NCBI RefSeq assembly: GCF_000972495.1
Contig: NZ_LATM01000001.1
Coordinates: 19,240 to 83,239 of the forward strand
Reading direction: 5' to 3'
DNA length: 64,000 nucleotides
DNA from: Hymenobacter terrenus
GTDB taxonomy: Bacteria > Bacteroidota > Bacteroidia > Cytophagales > Hymenobacteraceae
The notes under the pieces are model-generated. The model searched no databases. It was not told the origin of the DNA and was given only the letters and a program-made list of their open reading frames with translations. This document shows positions 1-7,065 of the stretch, in pieces (position 1 is the stretch's first letter; each line of letters opens with the position of its first letter). The translations under genes and the position numbers were made by a program.

Positions 1-1621
1 CGGCCACGTGCGGGGTAGCAGCCGAGGTGCCAAAGAAGTTCGGTTGCGTATCGGTGTCTTCGGGGATATCAGCACTGAAGAATGAGTTGTTGCCGCCGTC
101 GGGGCCCACCACATCGGGCTTGTTGCGCGAGATGGAAATGGGGTTCCCGGCCATGTCGAACCGCAGCGCGGCACCTCCTCGCGACGAAAACGGGTTGATA
201 GCTTGCAGGCCCGCCGCGTTTTTGTTGAAGAAAGCCGACGCTCCCACCGTTATTGCTGAAGTGGCGTTCTGATGACCATAAATAGTTGAGCTCCGGGTGG
301 CGTATTCGTTGATTTTAACGTCGTCCGGGCTATTCAAGATGATATACTTTATTGTTTTAGGTGCAGGACCACCTGCCAGTTGAATAAGTAAATCACAGGT
401 CAGCGGAGTAGCGGCTGTATTTGTGAATGAGAAGCGTTCGATGGGGTCGCCACCAATGTTGCTGTCCGCGCTACCGGTGAGAAGATTCGATTGACTGTCA
501 AACAACCCAATGTCGAGGTCCGAGGTAGCAGCCTTGCTGGCATTGCCCGTCACGGAGTAGAAGGGCTGCTCCCATTGCAGAATCAAGTCAAGCGTCACGC
601 CCGGATTGATGGTAATGGACTGGCGGTCGTCTTCAACAGCCGTGTTGGGGTTGAAGTCGTGCGTTGACGAGGAACTGTTAACGTAGGCTTTCTCGTACGA
701 ATTGTATCCGAAATTACCCGCCAGCACGGTGTACGTGACGCCCTTATTTGCTACTGCGTCATTAATGGCTTTGGTAATTTGACCCTCCTGAAAGAAGGGC
801 TCGTCGAAGCGGTAGATATCGTCCGTAATCACCCGGCAGCCAGCATTTACTAACCGGTTGACGGCTTGGACAAAATTTGCTACCCCGCCATCCACGCCTT
901 GATTGAACGCTATTTTAGCGCCCGGGGCAACGTCGTGGATGATTTCAGCCATGGCGCGTCCCTCATCCGTCTTTACCGTGGTTCCTTCCTGCAGTATCTC
1001 AATGGGGGTGACGAAGCCCTTGGGATTGCCTACTCCTGGAAGCTCATCATCTTTTACTCCTTGGGCCGCCCCACCCAAGGCATTGAAGCTAGTGGAAATA
1101 ATACCCACCTTAACCCCGTCGCCTTTGACGTTATAAGTGCTGCGGGCCTGCGCCGACCGTTGAGTATTATCGCCCTGGGAGAGGGCCTTGCCAGCTCCCG
1201 AGCGGCCCTGGTATGCCGCCTGCACAAAGCGCAGGCTTTTCAGGGCTCTTAGCTGGTCTAGCTGGTCAATTGCAATCCAGCCCGAAACAAGAGGAGCCGC
1301 CACGGCTCCATCCTTCAGCCCCAGGCTGAGCAGGTCCTTATGCAACTGCTCCACTTGGCCGGGCTCAGCAGCCGCGTCGATGGCCACGAAGCCGTCCCGC
1401 ACTTGCAAATGCCCAGCCGGTTTGAAATTCGAAATGGTGCCCTTCGTCGCTGTGCGTTGATTCCGGTTGCGGTACGCTTGCTGAACTTGTTCTAGGTCGT
1501 AATTGAGCTTGCCGGCCGATAGCTTCTTGATTTGGGCCAGTTGAGCCGGTAAAGATTGCGCTGAGAGCGACGGCGCCGCGAGTAAGCCCGCTAAGCCCAG
1601 AAGTAGGAATTCTCTTTTCAT
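1..1621 (-). CDS. Subtilase-like (S8/S53-like) secreted peptidase, C-terminus cut by window edge
   Basis: The ATG is at 1621 and the frame stays open to the window edge (540 codons seen). The N-terminus MKREFLLLGLAGLLAAPSLS followed by AQ is a clear Sec signal peptide, so the protein is exported. The last visible residues, GTSAATPHVA, are the catalytic-serine block of subtilases. The other triad blocks are unusual. The usual Asp block reads VGIISTSFN near residue 170, and where the His block HGT is expected the protein has DEGRAMAEIIHDVAPGA. This resembles a group of subtilase-like proteins with Glu in place of His and a displaced Asp, somewhat like sedolisins. Whether it is an active peptidase is uncertain. 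A type 9 sorting domain may lie beyond the edge. The upstream 225 bp are very AT-rich with no other gene seen. Confidence 0.85.
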   Translation of the reverse strand, partial: MKREFLLLGLAGLLAAPSLSAQSLPAQLAQIKKLSAGKLNYDLEQVQQAYRNRNQRTATKGTISNFKPAGHLQVRDGFVAIDAAAEPGQVEQLHKDLLSLGLKDGAVAAPLVSGWIAIDQLDQLRALKSLRFVQAAYQGRSGAGKALSQGDNTQRSAQARSTYNVKGDGVKVGIISTSFNALGGAAQGVKDDELPGVGNPKGFVTPIEILQEGTTVKTDEGRAMAEIIHDVAPGAKIAFNQGVDGGVANFVQAVNRLVNAGCRVITDDIYRFDEPFFQEGQITKAINDAVANKGVTYTVLAGNFGYNSYEKAYVNSSSSTHDFNPNTAVEDDRQSITINPGVTLDLILQWEQPFYSVTGNASKAATSDLDIGLFDSQSNLLTGSADSNIGGDPIERFSFTNTAATPLTCDLLIQLAGGPAPKTIKYIILNSPDDVKINEYATRSSTIYGHQNATSAITVGASAFFNKNAAGLQAINPFSSRGGAALRFDMAGNPISISRNKPDVVGPDGGNNSFFSADIPEDTDTQPNFFGTSAATPHVA

Positions 1622-1846
1622 AGATGATGAGTAAAGAAATGATGATGAATGAATGGTTGAGTTGGGTTAAAAGAAAAATTTCCTGTGTGATTGAATTGAA
1701 AAAGTTATAAAACAGAGCAACTGACTCAGATTGAATTTTCAGTTATCATCATGTAATTCTGCTACTTAATCGTTGTCAGACAAATAGATATTTTTTAAAT
1801 GTTATATAAATTTAATACTTCTAATTGACAAGGCTTGACTGACTTA

Positions 1847-2185
1847 TTATGAATAAAAAACATTATTAGTCACAAGTATATATATGAATTTATTTATTGA
1901 ATACATTATATCAAAGCATTGTCCGGTAATGAATCGGTACTGATACTGTCGGGGTGGGTGGAATGCCAGGATAAAGGCGGCCTGCTGCACGTCGCGGGAA
2001 ATACTGTATCCCCCAAGATTGGTCCGATCGGCTGCGTACTGAATGGTCTGCAAGGGCCAGTCCGCGCTCAGCCCGGTGCTGTTAGCCGTGGCGTTGGTGC
2101 CCGTGGGGGCCACGTAGTAATTGGTGGCATATGCGGCACCGAAACTACCCCTGCCCAGCAATAAAATCAGGAGAAGTTTTTTCAT
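1847..2185 (-). pseudogene. Fragment of a secreted right-handed beta-helix (pectate-lyase-like) protein, frameshifted
   Basis: From ATG 2185 the frame gives a signal peptide (MKKLLLILLL...) and then NYYVAPTGTNATANSTGL and LQTIQYAADRTNLGG. This is the typical N-terminus of Bacteroidota parallel beta-helix proteins, which usually continue with GDTVFV and run for several hundred residues. Here the frame ends after about 113 codons. At a C5 run (2010-2014, G5 on the coding strand) removing one base gives TNLGDTVFP, which restores the family pattern, so a one-base insertion is the likely break. No convincing homology continues beyond it and the downstream DNA is AT-rich, so the rest of the gene appears lost. 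An alternative start at 2200 gives MKTHF in front of the signal peptide. Confidence 0.55.
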
Positions 2186-2837
2186 AAAATGGGTTTTCAT
2201 AAAATGGGAATAGTAGGAACATAGCAGAGGCAGTAGGGTACGCGGTGCCAATCTGTCCCGTAGGCTGATGCGCTACGCTGCCTTCAGCGGCCAGTAGGGT
2301 GGGGCGGCGCTCGGCCATGTTGCAGCCGGTTGCTGTTCGATCTCCCACTTGCAACCAGTATTTGCCAAAGCGTTTTCGCTAGCAAGCGATTGAGACGAGC
2401 CCGGCGACGAGGCCGTGATTTGTGACAAATGTCCGCCGGAGGCTGGGCGGGGGCTTGCTAATTTCTCACAAAAGCATCTACTATTCCTTCATTCCTAAAC
2501 CCGGCCAGCAAGCAGTTTATTAGCAATAGGTTAAATATTGCAAAGCGGGTCTTCAATCGCCAAGCTTTCATTTTTCTAGCGCCTGCTGTAATATCGTGTA
2601 TAGGCGCATCTGCCAGATGGCCTGGCGTCTGGCGAGTAATTGCAGTGGGAGAGCTACTGGAACCAAACCAACGCTAACTATATAGTTGGGTGTTATTAAA
2701 CAAATAGGGAAAAACCTCCGACTCGACCAGTTACAGTTACACGGGCTAGCTCAGCGGTTGGCAAGGAGCAAGCGTTTGCCACTAAAGCCATGGCAACTCC
2801 GGGCTACCGCGGGCGGTAGCGGAGCGTAAAGCTTATA
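2186..2837. other. No gene seen (652 bp)
   Basis: No credible reading frame, RNA gene or strong terminator was found. The stretch lies between the beta-helix fragment and the first Tn3-like element and is probably degraded accessory DNA. A tRNA-like phrase near 2740-2810 was examined and rejected. Confidence 0.5.
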
Positions 2838-2875
2838 GGGGTTCTTGTTCCAAAAGGACGGTTTTACACGCTAAG
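2838..2875 (+). repeat. 38-bp terminal inverted repeat, left end of element A
   Basis: It begins GGGGTTCTTGTTCCAAAAGG and ends TTTTACACGCTAAG. It pairs with 3027-3064 in inverted orientation. Confidence 0.75.
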
Positions 2876-2921
2876 CAGTTAATAAATTGATTCAGTGATT
2901 ATTGCCAACGGCAAATTCGAG

Positions 2922-2953
2922 GCTTATCAAAAAGGATTTCCTTTTTGATAAGC
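2922..2953. repeat. Perfect hairpin inside element A
   Basis: Fourteen-base arms GCTTATCAAAAAGG and CCTTTTTGATAAGC are separated by ATTT. The core ATCAAAAAGGATT recurs inside element B (about 4088-4100), which links the two elements. Confidence 0.75.
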
Positions 2954-3026
2954 TTGGCATACCCTTTCAATTGCTTGGAATCGCTCTTTTTGCAGGTGTT
3001 TGAGAGCCACCCTTTTTGATAAAGGG

Positions 3027-3064
3027 CTTAGCGTGTAAATCCGCCCGTTTGCAACAAGAACCCC
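3027..3064 (-). repeat. 38-bp terminal inverted repeat, right end of element A
   Basis: On the minus strand it begins GGGGTTCTTGTTGCAAACGG and ends TTTACACGCTAAG. This is the cleanest of the four copies in the window. Confidence 0.75.
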
Positions 3065-3202
3065 TTAAAGCACGCTCGACCGGTGGAGCAGCTGAGCGGA
3101 CGCTTCTCTCACCCGAACTGCTTACGGGACTTGGCGACTAAGGCAGGACTCCTGCAGGAGTGAGCGGTCCCACCAGTAGCGGGCGGGACCTGGTGATAGA
3201 AA

Positions 3203-3296
3203 GGGTGTATCTCGCCAAAGATAGGGGGGTGTAACATTATTCAAACGCGGTCATTTAAAAAACGTTACAGACCGCTATCTTTGGCGAGATACACCC
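3203..3296. promoter_or_regulatory. Nested inverted repeats upstream of the recombinase; candidate res/operator site
   Basis: Two perfect 22-bp arms (3203-3224 and 3275-3296, core TATCTCGCCAAAGATA) enclose a second inverted pair, TGTAAC (3230-3235) and GTTACA (3264-3269), around an AT-rich centre. The structure ends 16 bp before the GTG start of the serine recombinase. Resolvases usually bind inverted sites just upstream of their own gene and use them for both recombination and autoregulation, so this is the likely res region. The assignment is by position and symmetry only. Confidence 0.55.
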
Positions 3297-3312
3297 CGAA
3301 TAATCCAAGTCC

Positions 3313-3996
3313 GTGAAAAACTACGTCGCTTACTACCGGGTCTCCACCCAGAAACAAGGACAGTCCGGCCTCGGCCTCGAGGCCCAACGCTCGGCGGCTC
3401 GACACTTCGTCCACCACCGCGGGCTCATCACCCGGGAATTCACCGAAGTCGAATCGGGCAAGAAAAATCACCGGACCATGTTGGCCGCGGCCATTGCCGA
3501 AGCCAACGCTTCCGGGGCGACGTTGCTTATCGCCAAGTTGGACCGCCTCTCCCGTAACGCGGGGTTCATCTTCCAGCTGCGGGATTCGGGCGTCGATTTC
3601 GTGTGCTGCGACATGCCCGACGCCAATACGCTAACCGTCGGCATTTTTGCCGTCATCGCGCAACATGAACGGGAAACCATCTCCGCGAGAACCAGGGCGG
3701 CGCTGGGAGCAAAGAAGGCCCGCGGGGAAGCGATGGGTACGCCCGCCAACCTAACCCCCGAAGCCATCCGGCGGGGGCGGGAAGTCCGGTCCTTGAATGC
3801 GCGCACCAACCAAGCCAACCTGCAGGCCAGCCAGCTCATCAAGCTGCTCCTGGCACAGTCGCAAACCCTGCGGCAAGTAGCGCAGACACTCAACACCTAC
3901 GGCTACCGAACCCGTCGTGGCAAGGCGTTCACAGCGATGCAAGTAGCCCGACTAGCCCGGTTCCCCCCCCCACCTGACAGACCCTCGCCGGTGTAA
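3313..3996 (+). CDS. Serine recombinase (resolvase/invertase family)
   Basis: A 227-residue protein starting at a GTG. The N-terminal catalytic domain has YYRVSTQKQGQSGLGLEAQ, where the Ser of RVST is the nucleophile, and the motif KLDRLSRN that carries active-site arginines. It is followed by the long helix region IAQHERETISARTRAALGAKKARG. The C-terminal part (about residues 165-215: LRQVAQTLNTYGYRTRRGKAF) looks like a short recombinase DNA-binding domain. The family cuts and rejoins DNA at paired sites through a 5'-phosphoserine link. It is longer than classical Tn3 TnpR (about 185 residues). The gene lies between two Tn3-type miniature elements, and its stop codon directly abuts the left repeat of element B, consistent with a resolvase belonging to this mobile unit. 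No Tn3 transposase is present. Confidence 0.9.
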   Translation: MKNYVAYYRVSTQKQGQSGLGLEAQRSAARHFVHHRGLITREFTEVESGKKNHRTMLAAAIAEANASGATLLIAKLDRLSRNAGFIFQLRDSGVDFVCCDMPDANTLTVGIFAVIAQHERETISARTRAALGAKKARGEAMGTPANLTPEAIRRGREVRSLNARTNQANLQASQLIKLLLAQSQTLRQVAQTLNTYGYRTRRGKAFTAMQVARLARFPPPPDRPSPV

Positions 3997-4034
3997 GGGA
4001 TTCTTGTTGCAAACGGGTGGGTTTACATGCAAAG
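3997..4034 (+). repeat. 38-bp terminal inverted repeat, left end of element B (degenerate)
   Basis: It begins immediately after the TAA stop of the recombinase. TTCTTGTTGCAAACGGGTGG (4001-4020) is conserved; the outer GGGG is GGGA and the inner end is AAAG instead of TAAG. Confidence 0.65.
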
Positions 4035-4164
4035 TAATTAAAAATCTTATTATTAATGCGCTGATAGAGATAAAATGTTCTGCTTATTCCATCAAAAAGG
4101 ATTATATTTCTGATGAGGGAACATTAGTTCAATTTTAAATATCTATAAGTCAAATAGATAAATG

Positions 4165-4206
4165 CTTAGCGTGTCAATCCACCTGTTTGTTTGCAATAAG
4201 AACCCC
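4165..4206 (-). repeat. Terminal inverted repeat, right end of element B
   Basis: On the minus strand it starts GGGGTTCTTATTGCAAACAA and ends GACACGCTAAG. A duplicated 4-bp TTTG makes it 42 bp. Confidence 0.65.
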
Positions 4207-4234
4207 GATAAGAAGGCGGTGGTCATCAGAGAGC

Positions 4235-4885
4235 TTATTTCTTGCCAGGAATAGCTCCTTTGGTCGAAATGGTCTTTTCAACTAAGTCTATCCACTCAAT
4301 CCGAGGGTCGGGTTTTAATGGAAGGCTATTAGCCCACAGGGCTTGGCTGCTGGCAATCCATTCCAACCCAGGGTCGAGTAATGACGAATAAGTGGAATCT
4401 TTCCGGCCAGTTGTTTTAGAGGCGATCAAGGCATGTTGGTAATCAAGTAGAGCGTATTCCTGGACATTGCCCCGCAAGTATATAGTGAAGAAATAGCCTC
4501 CCCAATAATGCAGGGTCGTCCTCGGAAGTCGAGGTAGGGCCTCAACTCGTCGATAAAGGGCGAAGAGGGTATCTACCAACACACGGTTCAGGAGTTGAAC
4601 CGAGGATGGCTCACAGTCCCAAAAGCTTTGGTTATAGCTCTGGCCTCCTTGTTTCCATAGTATATGTTTAGTTTCTATCATTTCCCTCCGCGGCCCCTGG
4701 CGATACCTATACGAAAGCGTAATAATAGAATCCGTGCGGGCCTTTTTTAGGGTTGCTATTTTCTTGTCAAAGTTCCTGTAGCTGCATGTATAACGCCTGA
4801 ATGATTCAGGGTCAGCTATTTTCTGGGCAGCGACTACAGAATGCCTTGTGAAGAATGCAATAAATACGAACAGTAGCCTGTACAT
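4235..4885 (-). CDS. Hypothetical secreted protein
   Basis: A 216-residue protein whose N-terminus MYRLLFVFIAFFTRHSVVAA looks like a signal peptide, so export is likely. The rest is basic and aromatic-rich with no motif I recognise. Base composition is lower in GC than the core genes, in keeping with the accessory surroundings. It stands alone, starting 29 bp to the right of element B in minus orientation. Function is unknown. It is supported as a gene by its signal peptide and uninterrupted length. Confidence 0.6.
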   Translation of the reverse strand: MYRLLFVFIAFFTRHSVVAAQKIADPESFRRYTCSYRNFDKKIATLKKARTDSIITLSYRYRQGPRREMIETKHILWKQGGQSYNQSFWDCEPSSVQLLNRVLVDTLFALYRRVEALPRLPRTTLHYWGGYFFTIYLRGNVQEYALLDYQHALIASKTTGRKDSTYSSLLDPGLEWIASSQALWANSLPLKPDPRIEWIDLVEKTISTKGAIPGKK

Positions 4886-5086
4886 GTGCTGAGAAAGGGT
4901 TGCTATGATTTTCTTCCAGTAGAAGCCATTACTATCTCCAAGGGATAATCCTAAACCATTTAGTGAAGTTGGAAGCTTTCCAAGCAGCTGAATTATGGGT
5001 TATAATACCATCCTCACCATGGCCCAACGTGTCATAAGATAAGTCGAATCTACCAGCTTGACGTATCATATAATTATACGCATTTA

Positions 5087-5124
5087 GGGGTCCGCTCAGA
5101 AAACGGAAGATATAGCACGTTAAG
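5087..5124 (+). repeat. Second, different Tn3-like 38-bp terminal repeat (solo end)
   Basis: It starts GGGGTCCGCTCAGAAAACGG and ends AGCACGTTAAG, exactly 38 bp. It resembles classical Tn3/Tn1 ends (GGGGTCTGACGCTCAG...ACGTTAAG) more closely than the copies around 2.8-4.2 kb do. No clear partner was found. A partial match to its reverse complement (GGTTTTCTGAGC near 5926) lacks the CCCC end. Confidence 0.55.
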
Positions 5125-5208
5125 CGTGCCCAGATCGATAGCAGGTGTTCGAATTGCTCTCTGAAAAAAAGGCTCCAAAAACCGCGTTTATGGGACCTTC
5201 TGGTGGGT

Positions 5209-5269
5209 GTCCAAAAGTGTTCAAAAAAGAAATCTAATTTGAACGCGCTAACTGTCCGTTAATTTGGAC
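5209..5269. promoter_or_regulatory. Nested inverted repeats; candidate resolvase site
   Basis: The inner pair TGTTCAAA...TTTGAACG spans exactly 28 bp (5218-5245), the usual length of a resolvase crossover site I. An outer pair, GTCCAAA (5209-5215) and TTTGGAC (5263-5269), encloses it. It lies 85 bp inside the solo Tn3-like end, where res sites are commonly found. It could serve the recombinase at 6347 or an absent one. Confidence 0.4.
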
Positions 5270-5353
5270 TACCGTTTTCGCGAACTCCAAAGGCAATTCT
5301 ATCTTGTTACAAGAGATTAGCGATGTTGCGTGATCTGCCTAACTTCTCGCACA

Positions 5354-5710
5354 ATGATGGAAGAGCATAACATTGCCTCGGATGGTAAGCCACCAGAGCG
5401 CCTCTCCACGCTGGTAGAGCTGCTTGCTGCTATCAAGCGTCGGCCAGCCATGTGCTTGAGCAAAAACTATATCTCGTGCCTTAAGGCGTATTTGTCCGGC
5501 TGGTCGCTGTTGGCTCATCAGCACGACATTGCCATTGAAGACGAGTGGATGTGGGCTTTTCAGGATTGGATAGCCGCTAAATACGGCATCACCAGCGACC
5601 ATGGATGGGCTGAAATCATTTTGTTCCACTCGCAAGATGAAAGCACGGCGCTCAAGGATTTTTTTATTCTCTTTGAAGAATGGCAAGCGGCCCATGAATT
5701 CAAAAGTTAA
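5354..5710 (+). CDS. Small conserved-looking acidic protein, possibly immunity-like
   Basis: A 118-residue cytosolic protein without a signal peptide. The pattern LVELLAAIKRRPAMCLSKNY then ISCLKAYLSGW, EDEWMWAFQDWIAAKYGI and LKDFFILFEEW is the sort of tryptophan-rich acidic layout found in many small stand-alone proteins of polymorphic-toxin neighbourhoods, but I cannot name a family. The ATG at 5354 (or 5357) is preferred to a GTG at 5330. It lies between recombination-site-like repeats and a second zinc-binding-looking small gene, so it is probably cargo of the mobile region. Confidence 0.65.
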   Translation: MMEEHNIASDGKPPERLSTLVELLAAIKRRPAMCLSKNYISCLKAYLSGWSLLAHQHDIAIEDEWMWAFQDWIAAKYGITSDHGWAEIILFHSQDESTALKDFFILFEEWQAAHEFKS

Positions 5711-6050
5711 CATCCGAATGCCCTCTTTTCGATAAACTACTAGCAGCAGCCTGCCAACAAGCGCCTGCAAGCTACTGCTGCACCTGGCGAGTTCAAGAAA
5801 CTCGTCTACGAATCAACGTTTACGAAACGTCCGCTGGGGATGAGTTTCGTAGACTCGGTGGCCTCCAACAAACGGTCGTTTTCTGGAGGGTTGTTGCGGG
5901 TGCCCAAACGGCCTGGAAACGCCGGTTTTCTGAGCCGTTTTTTGATACCGTTTATTGGAGGGGTGGAGAAGCAATTTTTCTAAGTATCTAACTCGACGTG
6001 CCCATTCACTAATAAGGAACGAGATTCTAGTACGCTCTTATCTTTGGCCT
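5711..6050. other. Gap with nested inverted repeats (340 bp)
   Basis: No gene is seen. GTCTACGAA (5804-5812) and TTCGTAGAC (5846-5854) form a 9-bp inverted pair enclosing the palindrome CGTTTACGAAACG (5817-5829). Further right, CCTCCA and TGGAGG face each other (about 5872-5899). The role is unknown; these may be recombination or protein-binding sites. Confidence 0.4.
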
Positions 6051-6284
6051 ATGCCCAAGGAACTTTGTAAATGCGGTCAGGTCCTCTACTTGGGGGAAAT
6101 TCCTAATCCGGTAGAGTGGCAGATTATTTCGGATGTTGAATTTGACCGCTACACGGGGCAGATAGACGCCGAAATGCTTTATGCTGACACGAAGCCGATG
6201 CTGGTGTGCCCGCATTGTCATCGGCTACTGGTGTACTGGCAAGGCTTTAGCAATGGGTATACTGCCTATCGACAAGAGGAGTAG
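6051..6284 (+). CDS. Small Cys-rich (zinc-ribbon-like) protein
   Basis: A 77-residue protein from ATG 6051. It opens with LCKCGQVLYLGEIPNPVEW and closes with LVCPHCHRLLVYWQGF, giving a CxC...CPHC set that could bind one zinc ion. No catalytic motif or signal peptide is present. The frame extends upstream to 5955, but those residues look non-coding. It sits 66 bp before the second serine recombinase on the same strand and may be carried with it. Function unknown. Confidence 0.6.
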   Translation: MPKELCKCGQVLYLGEIPNPVEWQIISDVEFDRYTGQIDAEMLYADTKPMLVCPHCHRLLVYWQGFSNGYTAYRQEE

Positions 6285-6346
6285 CACGGACTTACTGCGG
6301 TACACCCAACCAGTGAGATGCGCCACAAGGAGAAGTAACTTTGGGC

Positions 6347-6931
6347 ATGCGAGTCGCTATCTACGCCCGCGTGTCGACCCGGGACAAGGGCCAAGACCCG
6401 GCAAACCAACTGCACCAGCTGCGGGCCTTTGCCGAGCAGCACGGCACGATCTATCAAGTATTCACTGAGGAAGTATCCGGCGGTAAGTCCGACCGCAGCC
6501 AGTTTAAGCAGCTGCTCCTCGAAGCTTATCAGAAGAAGTTTGACTTGGTCGTGTTCTGGCGGCTGGACCGCTTCAGTCGGGAAGGCGCCCTGCCCACGCT
6601 CAAGTACCTGAAGGAGCTGCGCGACCACGGCGTGAATTACAAATCCTTCACCGAGCCCTACCTCGATAGTCTAGGGTCCTTCGGTGACGTGATTGTCTCG
6701 ATGTTGGCCACTATCGCCGCGCAGGACCTCATCAAGATCTCGGAGAACACCAAGGCTTCGCTGGCCAAGAAGAAGGCGGCCGGCATCCAACTCGGGGCCC
6801 CGACGAAAAGCTTGGCGGTCGTAGAGCAGGCGCGGACTCTAAAAGAGGCGGGCAAGTCCAACGGCTACATTGCCCGGAGCTTGGGCATCTCTCCCAGCAC
6901 CGTGGCTAAATACGTCGCACCCGGGGCCTGA
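6347..6931 (+). CDS. Serine recombinase (resolvase/DNA invertase type)
   Basis: A 194-residue protein with the full resolvase layout: MRVAIYARVSTRDKGQD (nucleophile Ser in RVST), FWRLDRFSREG with the conserved arginines, the E-helix region around residues 120-145, and a C-terminal helix-turn-helix (SNGYIARSLGISPSTVAKYV). It is typical in length for a Tn3/Hin-type enzyme. ATG 6347 is chosen; a TTG at 6341 is also possible, with AAGGAG upstream at 6328-6333. It is clearly distinct from the recombinase at 3313, so the region has captured two different site-specific recombination systems. Confidence 0.92.
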   Translation: MRVAIYARVSTRDKGQDPANQLHQLRAFAEQHGTIYQVFTEEVSGGKSDRSQFKQLLLEAYQKKFDLVVFWRLDRFSREGALPTLKYLKELRDHGVNYKSFTEPYLDSLGSFGDVIVSMLATIAAQDLIKISENTKASLAKKKAAGIQLGAPTKSLAVVEQARTLKEAGKSNGYIARSLGISPSTVAKYVAPGA

Positions 6932-7065
6932 TTTGCCGCCTCTTTTGCCTCCTTTTTTATGAAAAGTGCGAAATTAGGCTGGAAATGAAATATTGATGCT
7001 TCTCAGCCAGAAGCTTGTTGAGTTCTGCCCTTCGGGCAGCGGTGTTGTATGTAGAGTTAAAATAC

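Larger units (their letters stand above)
2838..3064. mobile_element. Tn3-derived miniature element A (TIME-like, 227 bp)
   Basis: The element is bounded by two 38-bp inverted repeats (2838-2875 and 3027-3064). Each starts GGGGTTCTTGTT and ends ACACGCTAAG when read inward, with about six mismatches between them. The 38-bp length, the GGGG outer end and the TAAG inner end match the layout of Tn3-family terminal repeats. No transposase is encoded. The 5-bp flanks are ttata and ttaaa, a near-duplication as expected for Tn3-type insertion. Non-autonomous Tn3 derivatives of this size are known as TIMEs. The interior holds a 14-bp-arm hairpin (2922-2953) and a smaller hairpin (3010-3026). Confidence 0.7.
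3997..4206. mobile_element. Tn3-derived miniature element B (TIME-like, 210 bp)
   Basis: The ends are 3997-4034 (GGGATTCTTGTTGC..., inner end ATGCAAAG, degraded by about four changes) and 4165-4206 (inverted, with a 4-bp TTTG duplication that makes it 42 bp). The interior is AT-rich and shares ATCAAAAAGGATT with element A. The flanks (tgtaa, gataa) are not a clean duplication. Together with element A it brackets the serine recombinase, so the 2838-4206 block could be a composite unit (TIME-COMP-like). That is an inference. Confidence 0.6.
4886..5353. other. Intergenic accessory DNA with a Tn3-like end and recombination-site-like repeats
   Basis: No gene is seen in these 468 bp. The notable contents are the 38-bp Tn3-like end (5087-5124) and the nested inverted repeats at 5209-5269, listed separately. 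Confidence 0.5.

Noticed and set aside
2738..2815. tRNA-like phrase (GGGCTAGCTCAGCGGTTGG)
   Set aside because: It has a D-arm-like start, but no anticodon or T arm pairs correctly and there is no GTTCGA block.
5926..5945. Possible partner of the solo Tn3-like end (GGTTTTCTGAGCC)
   Set aside because: Shares only about 12 bases with the inverted repeat and lacks the outer CCCC and the inner CTTAA.
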